From Phycomyces blakesleeanus NRRL 1555(-) (taxonomy: Eukaryota; Mucoromycota; Mucoromycetes; Mucorales; Phycomycetaceae), in assembly GCF_001638985.1 (NCBI RefSeq), contig NW_017265134.1:2571732-2635731 (forward strand): DNA of 64,000 nt, written 5' to 3'. Made by a program: the position numbers and the translations under genes. Below are positions 55,166-64,000 of the stretch, piece by piece. Numbering within the stretch: the first letter of the stretch is position 1; each line of letters opens with the position of its first letter. The notes beneath the pieces were generated by a model. The model was not told the origin of the DNA. It did no database searches and was given only the letters and a program-made list of their open reading frames with translations.

Positions 55166-58100
55166 TATTCCTCTCTCTTTCTCTATTTTTAAAAGAAACC
55201 ATTTTTACTACTACTACTATTCCATGTATATTATATAACAGCATCACATACGTACATAAATACATACACAATCTCTCACCCATGTAAATATCTCAATTAT
55301 CTGGTCTAATTTAATGATACTACTATTTCAGAACAAAATAAAAATTGCACACTATGATGGCTTATTGACGCCATACTACATTAAAAGAAAAGAAAATAAA
55401 ATAAAATAATTTACCCAAGAAATCATCAAAACAAGAGTAAATTATCGATACTCTAGCATTTATATATATATATTTTGCTTTATTCAAACTTACAAAATAC
55501 TGAAACATTTGGATAATTTACTGATACTACTGCTATCTCTAGTGATTTATTTCCAGATAATAAGAGTATATGAATCTTGGTATACAACTTGAAGATGTAT
55601 GTATATATATATATAAGCTTTTTTTTTATTATTATTATTTCTTGTGTTGTTGTTGTATTACAATAGTAAACTGGGTTTATAGCTTATTGAGAAAATTATC
55701 ATTGGGAAATAAAGATAGAGATATATACTAAAATATGCCAGACTTTGGTAAACCATCATCTCATACATTTACACAAAAATTAAGGAATTTCGCATGGGGG
55801 GTTTTTTTTGTTCTTGTATCTTGTCCAGTAAGGAGGAAGTAGGATTTTAGATATATAGACAGAAGATTTGAAATGCGCGATAGGACATTGGCTATTGATT
55901 TGTTGTTGTTGTTGCCGTTTGCTTGTTTCTTGTAGGTATGCAAGTCCAAAGTAGAAAACCAGGGGATTGACAGAGATATAAAGGAGAGGGATAAAGCGGG
56001 CCTTAATAGTGATCGATAGACATTTTAGCTGTTAGAAGCACCAAGAGTCTTATGTATAATTGTTGTAAAAAATAAATAAAATAAAAAGGGTAAATAACAA
56101 TAATAATTTATATAAATTAATCAAAAATAATAAAAATAAAAATAAAGAAATAATGAGCATGAATTTTTGATTCAAGCTGATCGAAAGAATTGTCAGCCTT
56201 TGTGAATAAGGGTTTCTAAGTGAAAATCATGCATATTTGTATATAAAGGGTGGTGGCATCTTCTTTTATTGATAGATAAAACAAAGCAAACCAAAGATGA
56301 ATTATGAGGTGAGTATTTATACACAACAAGCCTTGGCCAAGACAATGATAATAATAAGCTCTAATTACATACCCCTTTGAATAAATAAGGAAAGACGAAA
56401 GAAGAACAGCAAAAAAAAACTTAATATTGTTTCATTTTGCTATAGATAATCCTAAATAGCAGAAGCTGTTCCAAGTATTATGACGGTCAAGCACCTTATC
56501 CTTTTCCCCCCTTATATAAATTAGCGTGGGCGGTTTAAGCAATATCATGGTAAAGTAAAACCTTGTTTTCCATATATAAATATGTATATAGTTGATTTGC
56601 TGAAAATCCAAAAAATAAATAAAAATACATGCTTATTTAGGATCTCCTTACTCATTTATATCTTATCTCAACCTATACAATAGTCTACTTTAAGAAAACA
56701 TTAGCAATATTTTTGTAGATAGACTTTAACTGATCATCATCACCGTAATAGTGATAGTAATAATGACAAAGCCAACATACACACACAGAGAGAAAGATAT
56801 CTATTTCGCTTTATAGGTGGTCATTTGTTCCTTTTATTTAGGAAAAGCTCAATAAATTAAATTAAAATAAGCTTCCTTCTTTGCTGCTATTGACCTTGTA
56901 TTTCCCCTTTAAACAATCTTTAAACTTTATATTGGAGGAAGGAGAAGACTAAAAGGAGGGAAGAATTGAGGATAGTCAATAAAAATAGAGAATCATCTAA
57001 AAAGAAGCTATATCCACTATGTACATACATTTTGAAATCTAAAGTTTATACACATTTTCAGCTAATTAACATTATTTAAACATTATTGGCACAAATATGT
57101 ATACAATTTTTTTTTGTATTAGGTAATTAAGCTCTACACAAGAATCGCACTCTATAAAATTACCCCTAAAAACTTTCAATTCTTCTTCTTCTATAATGGT
57201 GTTGGTTGCAAAACAGAGAATAAAAAATTAAGCATTATTTTGAAAACCCTATTCTGATTTTGTTTTTTTTTTGAAATACAATAAGGATAATATCATAAAA
57301 TTGTATCTACTCAAGACATGTCTCATTTATAAAGTCCAATTATTATTATTATTTTCTAAAGGTTTACAGCATTTAGAAAATATCACCAAAAAAATGAAAT
57401 AAATAAATAAATAATCTTTGGCGTCAAATATCAGGAGAAGTTTCAAGAGACATAGAGGGGGAACACAAGTTCCAATTTCGAAAGATACTTAATAAAACTT
57501 TGGGCGCATGTAAGATAGAATACTCAATTGCAGCAGTTGTGTTTTTTTTGGCGCTAAAATACATACATATATACATATCTAACTTTAGGTCAAAAGTAAA
57601 CTCACACTAGGATAGGTGACAAAAAGTAAAAGAAAAAAGAAAAAAAAAGCTGGTAATATATATGAATAAAATATAAAAATTAATACCCTCCAGACTGCCT
57701 TCCAACAAAAAAAGATATTTAGAATCAGTAATGACATCTACATGGGTGTATTTACTACTACTACTACTCTCTCTCTCTCTTGAAAGTACTAAGAGTCCAA
57801 GAATATATGTTGAAGCTAGAAAATATTGACCCTCCTCCTCATGCCCTTTTAGTAACTTGTATTACATTGTAGCTCCTCTTACTAAATTGGAAGATATGGC
57901 TTGTCTTTTGATGAGGATGAGTATAACTGTGACGCACTTTCCAACCTGCATGTGTTGAAATAAATGATTGCATCTATATACACACTCAAATGTATCCATA
58001 TACAAGCTAATGATCTAGTTATCTATAGGGTCTATTGTATTCTTTCAAGTGATTGTCGCCTTAAATTCGCGTTATCCTTCTTTTCTACATGGATACCATG

Positions 58101-58766
58101 TTTTGAAAAAAATCAAAGCTCATATCATAATGAATGACTATAAAAGAAGAGTTTGGTATATAGCCAAAGTCCACTCTGGTCTTTCTTATTAAAAAAAAAG
58201 AGCCATAATACCTATAATATAATACTTTTTGAATAAATAAATAAAAACAATTGACTATTAAAAAGTTGAGATTAAAGGGCAAAGTGTCAATGCCATTTAC
58301 CCTTTGAAGTCACAGTCTTATGTAGCAATCGCTTAATAAGAAATAAGCCTGTTTAAAGAAGTTGAGCAGGCATATCATCATCAACTGTCTATCCAACCGT
58401 AGTATATTATCTTTTGTGTATGTCAAGTACTTATCCCAATGAATTAGCTCCTTCTTCTGAGTATTTTGTTGAATTCTTAAGTAAGACCAACACCTTTGGG
58501 GAAGTAAATATTCTATAGAAGAAAACTACCTTGTTTTCCTTTTTTTTCTTTTCTCAAAATTCTTTCACTATATGTATCTATGACCTTTTCTTTGTCTTGA
58601 TCACCAGGGTGATTTTTTTTAACAAGCAAAGAAATGAAAGCTTTTCTTTTGTGAGCCAATCAAAATCCGGTCAAGTTACACAAAGACTACTGGGCATTTC
58701 ATAGAGACCTCTACGACAAGACCGTCCATGTATTGGTACTTCTTTACAAGCACAGATATAATTAAG
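55166..58766. other. Non-coding stretch
   Basis: About 3.6 kb of AT-rich sequence with short microsatellites (CT-rich near 57765-57780). One short frame at 58420-58509 reads MSSTYPNELAPSSEYFVEFL and continues SKTNTFGE before a possible GTAAAT donor. It could be a lone exon but nothing joins to it. No RNA gene is seen. Confidence 0.4.
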
Positions 58767-58773
58767 TATAAAA
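58767..58773 (+). promoter_or_regulatory. TATA box of the zinc-finger gene
   Basis: TATAAAA lies 88 bp before the ATG at 58861. Confidence 0.45.
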
Positions 58774-58860
58774 CAATGGACTTTTCGAGTTATTTTCAAA
58801 TTGTTATCATACTCTTTTCTTTCAAACGAAACTCCCACCTTTTTCTGCTTATTTTTTGAT

Positions 58861-59900
58861 ATGTTCAATAATACCTATCCCCAAACCGAAGATACTGGCT
58901 TTAATGGTGTCCCTGAGTTGTTTAATACACATCTTTATCAGCTCATCCAAGGTCAACCTGAGTTCTCTGATACTGTCATGATAGATGCTTCTCTCATCAG
59001 TGATGCGCTCAATCCTGCTGTCCTAGGGCAAAACTCTATATCACAACCCTTGATTTGGCAAGAACTGAATAGGCTGGCTTTTTTGGACTTGCAACAATCC
59101 GGGGGTTATAGAAGCCCAGACCCACTATACACCGGTGAATTTTTATACAGTCAAAATCTCAGGACGGAAGAAAATTTGCCTTTGAGCCTTGGCACACCCG
59201 ATGTCAACCAGAGTCCAAACGTCAGTAGCTCCTTTTCTCAACCTAGCCTCAGTCCTAGCTCTCACCAAAGTCAATTGTCAGTTTCTGACTCGTGTTATGA
59301 GAGTACTGCTGATGAAATGGTCGAAAGGTTGTTTTATCGTGCTACCGAGAACCTTAATCAAACTGGTGGCGATGCTGGTATTGGCTCTTGTACCCAGTCG
59401 TCGTATCATTGTCAAACTCCGGTTTCTTCTTCGGTTTATTCACCATCCTCTGAGTTTCAGCCAGACTGTCCAAATATTCCCCAAGCTGTGGCAAGAAAGA
59501 GTGGTAATTTTTTATTTAATATTAAATAGATCAAAGGTCTATGGTTGCATGTATTAACCCAAATTTTTGGTTCTGATTAAAAGGCAAACGAAAGAGCAAA
59601 GAACCTATTGGGAAAAGCTTTATTAATTATCCATATAATGGAAAGACAGTGAATACACCTGGTGGCTCAGCAAAACTATACAGATGTAGTCAGTGTGACT
59701 TTTCGAATGCTCGTAAAAGGAATATGACAAGGCACGAAAAGAGCCATGATGAAGATCGCAAAAGGTGGAAATGCAACAACTGTGAAAAAACATACACAAG
59801 TAAATTCAATCTTGAAAGACACACAGACAAATGTTTTTTTTTGAGAAGACAAACTATGCCAACTAATAACAATAACAATAACAATAACAATAATGCTTAA
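58861..59900 (+). CDS. C2H2-type zinc-finger protein; join(58861..59503,59584..59900)
   Basis: Two exons give 319 aa. Residues 1-214 are low-complexity, rich in Ser/Gln/Pro, with no domain, as in activation regions. Exon 2 encodes a basic patch (GKRKSKEPIGK) and two adjacent fingers. Finger 1 is C249/C252/H265/H269 (YRCSQCDFSNARKRNMTRHE). Finger 2 is C278/C281/H294/C298 (WKCNNCEKTYTSKFNLERHT), a C2HC variant. The protein ends in a run of about ten Asn. It is probably a nuclear DNA-binding regulator. The frame is also open upstream without an ATG; the chosen ATG is the first methionine and fits the TATA box. Confidence 0.8.
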
Positions 59901-60747
59901 TACTTCTTCTTATGCAATTATGACATTTTCTATGTAATATTATCATCACTTTATTTCTACCTTTATGACAAGTCCAATGTATATATCATTAAAGGAGAAT
60001 AAACATTTTTTTGTAAAATATCAAATTCTTTTCCTTACATCCTATTCTTAAATCACACTGATCAAGTAGTAGCTAGTTTTGCTTATACTTTCATAAGTTG
60101 TACTTTATGAACCCTTGATTTATTACTGAGGTAAGTTTCATTTGCTGGTCGTTTGATGATATTCTTACTGTATTAATCTAACGCTTTGACCTATTTAGCT
60201 GCCTAGAAATATTAAATACATAGTGTTTCTACACTTTGAGACTTTTACGTATGTATATATACTAGTCTTCTTAATAGCTAAACTTTGATAATGACAATCT
60301 TTTTTTTTATTTTTTTATAATTTTTATCTCATAATATAATTGAATATTTTAGACATTAATTTCTGATTTATATTGTTGCTTTACACTAGTACACAGGTAC
60401 TTATTTATCGTACTTGACTTTCTTTTTTTTTGTTTTATTCCTTCCTTCCCTCTTTTAATAAAAGAACTCTTCTGAAGGATAGTGAGCAACGATAAAGAAA
60501 GAAACAGAAAGAAAAACCTCGATATTATATATATATATATATTTGACAGTTCATACATGCATAGTTAAATATATATATATATAGAGAGAGAGAGGAATAC
60601 AGATAATTAAATCCACATATGAATATAAATAGAGGTATAATTTGTAAGGTACTTGTATATTTACGTATATGTGTGGGAATCTATCTGTCTATTAATCTGC
60701 CTGTGCCTGTGCTCGTGCATGCGTATTTATGCTTATATACTTACAAG

Positions 60748-60781
<34 letters not shown>

Positions 60782-60808
60782 ACATGTTTTTATTTATTTA
60801 TTTGTGCC
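59901..60808. other. Non-coding stretch between convergent genes
   Basis: 3' flanks of two convergent genes, with TA microsatellites at about 60528-60542 and 60750-60780 and a GA run near 60582. No gene is supported. Confidence 0.55.
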
Positions 60809-62516
60809 TTACACATATGTGCTCCAGTCAATGGATGTTTTGTTGGCTAATCCTATACAAAGTTCGACATGAGATGAGAACGGCCTTTTGATTACACTCC
60901 GAATTGCTTGATCCAAAGGGAATGTGCGTTCATTTCTAGCATCCGATACAACGATTCTTTTTCCTGGGGGTGGCGAGCCCGTCATGTCCACCTCGGCCAA
61001 TAGGTCTCTAAAAGTAAAAGTATCTGTGATAACTAGATTCCGAAGATAATAAAGACTCTGTGGATCTGTGGGACTTGGTATGCTCTTGAGTGAAACGGTC
61101 TCGACAATTGTTGGACAAGGGTTAGGAAGGGAAAGTGGGGGAGCCGATGCCGAATTGACCGGTCCATGCTGTCGAGAATAGATACTTGGATAATTATTAT
61201 TATTATTATTATTATTACTACTACTACTACTATTATTATTATTATTGTTGTTGTTGTTGTTGTTACTATTATTGGTGTTATTGGTGTTGCTGCTATTGCT
61301 GTTGGAGAGTTGAAGCTGATGTTGAAGAGATGACGAGAGCGAAGAGACAGATGCAGTACGGGAGTGAAGGGGAGGAAGTTGGGAAGAGAAATTTGGACTG
61401 ATTGTTGTGTGGCGGTGGGCTGAGGATGGGGAAGTAGAAGATGAGGGTGGCTGATGAATTGTCGAGAGAAGTGGGGCTACACCTGTGGCGTAGAGTGGAG
61501 TGGAGGCACTAGAGTAAGGTTTTTGGTCCAATTGCTTTGTGATCCGCTTTCTCTTGATGGATGTCGAGGCTTCCATGGCAGAAAAGTCGGGCGAGCTGGG
61601 TGAAGAGTCATGACTGGATTGGCGGTAGTCTTGAGATATCTCGCGGACCTTTGCAGCCAGACCACCATTGAGACCTGAATAGGGAGCCGAGTAATTCAAG
61701 TGGGAATAATGAGTAGATTTGTAAGGTTCATGGTAGACGTGACTCTGACTCTGACTCTGACTCTGGCTCTGTTTCTGGTTCTGGTTCTGGTTCTGGTTCT
61801 GGCTTTGCCTGTCATCCAAAAGAGTAGCATTTGAATCGGTGGGAGACGGCGGTGTTTGATGTGCCGAGCGCTCGTGTCGTTTTTTGGCGCGGTACAACGT
61901 ACTACTATGTGCCTTGCAAAGTGATACTTCTGGCATCTCGTTCAATCCAGCCACGTGATTTCGCTCATCTTTGTAAACTACATGAGCATTCTCCATCAAC
62001 CAACCCATGGTGAATTCGTAGTCTTCTTTTTCTTGCTGATGTAATTTTTTTGCTCTTGAATCAAGGCATCCTTCCGGTAGATTCTTTCCTCTACGGGGTT
62101 GAGTTTCTTCACAGACACAGTCATGGCCATAATACTAATTACGTAGGACCGAAAGATGAAAAATAAAAAACAAAAAATCGTTTTTTTTTTTTTTGGTTTT
62201 GTTGATTAAGTAAAAATAAAAAAAAAAATAAAGGAACAAAAGAACAAAGAGAGCATTTGATTGATTATTTGAGTGCCGTTTTGTTTTGTTTTGTTTTTGT
62301 TTTTACTTTGGAACAGGTAAAGCACACGCTGCAAACTATGCATGCATTCTGTTGATTACAAGAAAAACCATTAGACCTTTTTTTTATATTAAAAAGAATA
62401 TAAAAAGTATTTACCTTTCGAATGGGGAGATATCCCCGACTCGACATGATATGAGGAGGTTGAGTATGACGTGACTGTAATGGTAGGTGAGGACTGATGA
62501 TGTGTTGATGATCCAT
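60809..62516 (-). CDS. Low-complexity protein with conserved-looking C-terminus, unknown function; join(60809..62134,62415..62516), complement
   Basis: Two exons give 475 aa. Exon 1 encodes MDHQHIISPHLPLQSRHTQP and on to YLPIRK. After a 280-bp intron the frame continues YYGHDCVCEETQPRRGKNLP. A structured-looking region (about 65-115: DYEFTMGWLMENAHVVYKDE, then SSTLYRAKKRHERS) precedes long disordered tracts. These include (QS/QN)n near 138-158 and Asn/Ser runs encoded by trinucleotide repeats. The last 90 residues look globular (TFRDLLAEVDMTGSPPPGKR, then FPLDQAIRSVIKRP and LCIGLANKTSIDW). I do not recognise the family. It could be a regulatory or scaffold protein. Confidence 0.7.
61190..61300. 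repeat. Trinucleotide repeat cluster encoding Asn/Ser runs
   Basis: (TTA)n, (CTA)n and (TTG)n tracts on the plus strand encode Asn and Ser homopolymers in the minus-strand gene. They are likely length-variable. Confidence 0.85.
61738..61806. repeat. Hexanucleotide repeat encoding Gln-Ser/Gln-Asn repeats
   Basis: (GACTCT)n grading into (GGTTCT)n encodes alternating Gln-Ser and Gln-Asn in the same gene. Confidence 0.85.
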
Positions 62517-63131
62517 AAGGAATGCTGTGATTCAGTCAGACTTGATTAGAAACCAAGGCAATAAGGAAAAAAAAAAGCCTCACAAAAAAAAAGTAAGAGG
62601 AGCCAGAAAGAAAGAAAGAAAGAAAGAAGGAAAGAAAAGAAAAGAAAATAAAATAAAATAAAAGGGGAAGGGAGAGTGGAAGGTGGAACTGATTTGAAGC
62701 TTATTTTATTTTGATTTTTGATTTTCTATAAATTATTTTATATATTTATTATGTATCCTCTTTTTCTACCTTGTATGAAAGGATCTTTTGGTGCCTAATG
62801 AAAATTATTCGATACACGACTTTTATATGTGCAAAATGGAATAATGGTATCCAAAAAGGAATTCGTTTTTGAAGTTGGTTGATCAAATGTGCTTCTCCAT
62901 CTCTTGTATGTATCTATTTAATGCCAATTAAGAGGAGAGTGCCTTGCAGGGCAAAAAAGAAAAAAAAAAAAAACACTAAATAAAATAAAGTGCTGCACAA
63001 AATTGAAACGCAATATGTATCAGAAAAAGCTATAGAGATAAGATATACTTCTTTCTCACTCACTTTAAAGCATTTGATTTTAATAACCAAAAAATAAAAA
63101 TAAGAAGAAGAGATATTATTATTTGCTGTTT
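62517..63131. other. Non-coding stretch, promoter side of the 475-aa gene
   Basis: Contains (GAAA)n and (AAAAT)n-like runs at about 62608-62665 and poly(A) tracts. No gene is supported. Confidence 0.55.
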
Positions 63132-64000
63132 TTATGCTTCTTTTGTCTCTATTTCCCAGACAAGAGTTGCTACTGCTACGGTATCAAGTGTACGATCCTT
63201 GACTACAACCTTTGTGGTCAGGGTGTGGGTGCCTTCCATCTCAGCGGGAAGCACACATTCGGAAGAAGCTGTCAATAGCCCGAGTGCTCTTTTATTGTAC
63301 TAAATGTATTATGGATGTAAAGGAAGAGTTAGTAAGCAATGTTTATTATAAACTTATAGACTTACGTCGATTTTTAAAGATGTGAGGGTGGCGCGGTCCT
63401 TGTTGTTAATAAGACTCAGCAAGGCAAGTCCACCGACAGTCTCAGCAAAGGTGGCCAGTGCTGTTGTGTGGATACTAAAAAGAATTGGTCAGTCCAAGGT
63501 TGCACACATTATAGATATCATTGGTTGTCTTTTATCTAATTATATATATTTACCTCTTTAATGTATTACGGTTCTTGTGGCGATCCTGTTTATATAAATA
63601 TACATGTAAGTTATTTTATATTATATTACATTAATCTAATCTTTCCTTGTTTTTGACAGCCAAATATTTATATTTAATAATAAAAAATGCACACAGACAC
63701 AGACTTACACGCATAATACCAGTACAGAATCCACGCGAAAAGGTCGAGATACGCATATCTTGATTATTATTTTTTAAAGAGTATATTAACATTAATTTCA
63801 GTGTATAAATATATATATATATAATTTACCAATAGAACGTGTGTATGGATCTGCGTTGCCAAGTAAAAATGCAAATAATCTAGGTCTGAATAGCTTCACA
63901 AAGGGTTTTGCTAATCTCTCCCACATGACCAATGGTTGTCTGGTGTGGCGAAGGGTGATGATAAGGTAGATAATGTAGGCAGTTGTGGCAAGGATAACAC
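63132..64000 (-). CDS. Hotdog thioesterase-like protein (DUF4442/PaaI type), 3' part; join(63132..63299,63366..63474,63554..63585,63709..63758,63830..>64000), complement
   Basis: Five exons are readable in one frame, ending ..LVWEIETKEA-stop at 63132. The gene enters from beyond the right edge. The order is a hydrophobic segment (ILATTAYIIYLIITL), a linker (RQPLVMWERLAKPFVKLFRP), then the hotdog core: SIHTTALATFAETVGGLALL, the central helix and strand of PaaI/DUF4442 proteins. LKIDYNKRALGLLTASSECV and THTLTTKVVVKDR complete the beta sheet. Such proteins hydrolyse acyl-CoA thioesters. The N-terminal hydrophobic stretch suggests membrane or mitochondrial association. It lies too far from the reductase array to infer a link. 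One exon is only 32 bp. Confidence 0.75.

Noticed and set aside
61186..61401. Poly-Tyr/poly-Cys frame on the plus strand.
   Set aside because: It is the antisense shadow of the Asn/Ser repeats of the minus-strand gene.
62041..62134. Apparent frameshift at a seven-A run near the start of the 475-aa minus-strand protein, using ATG at 62130.
   Set aside because: Joining exon 1 (62415-62516) to exon 2 starting at 62134 puts the whole region in one frame, so the ATG at 62130 is out of phase and no frameshift exists.

Overview
The window looks like chromosomal DNA of a filamentous early-diverging fungus, most probably Mucoromycota (Mucorales-like). The reasons are AT-rich intergenic DNA, many short introns of about 50-80 bp with GTAAGT-like donors and TAG/CAG acceptors, a myosin-motor protein of the chitin-synthase type, tandem NRPS-like adenylate-forming reductases, and a dense load of non-LTR and LTR retroelements. 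The species cannot be named from the sequence. All gene models below were spliced by eye, and frame continuity was checked across every junction.

Layout. 1-2012 (minus): 5' part of a myosin-motor gene that runs off the left edge. 2013-7041: mostly non-coding, with one solo LTR that has a perfect 5-bp target duplication and two coding-like remnants. 7042-8838 (plus): a six-exon DH-PH RhoGEF. 8839-12580: non-coding DNA, an inverted repeat and an MFS transporter pseudogene. 12581-16067: a nested repeat block in which one solo LTR contains a TA-flanked TIR element (itself holding another solo LTR of the outer family) and three further solo LTRs, most with readable target duplications. 16223-22921: a stack of non-LTR retrotransposon copies inserted into the 5' end of a tRNA-Val(CAC) gene. 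Each insertion duplicated exactly the first 15 nt of the tRNA, so the tRNA gene itself stays intact.

25174-51772 is the metabolic core. Four tandem plus-strand paralogues of an adenylation-carrier-reductase enzyme (A-PCP-R, 1041-1042 aa, eight exons each with conserved junctions) lie there. A second, apparently intact 5.3-kb LINE with a 14-bp target duplication sits between paralogues 1 and 2. The paralogues have diverged adenylation domains but nearly identical reductase-domain DNA, and different exons group different pairs, which points to repeated gene conversion. Such enzymes activate a carboxylic acid as an adenylate, load it on a phosphopantetheine arm and reduce it off with NAD(P)H. 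The substrates here are unknown.

54323-64000 returns to single-copy genes: a GNAT acetyltransferase, a small zinc-finger protein, a low-complexity protein with a conserved-looking C-terminus (minus), and a hotdog thioesterase-like protein (minus) that runs off the right edge.

The most unusual feature is the tRNA-anchored LINE stack: a self-preserving insertion site in which position relative to the tRNA records insertion order. The patchwork-converted reductase array and the nested LTR block follow.
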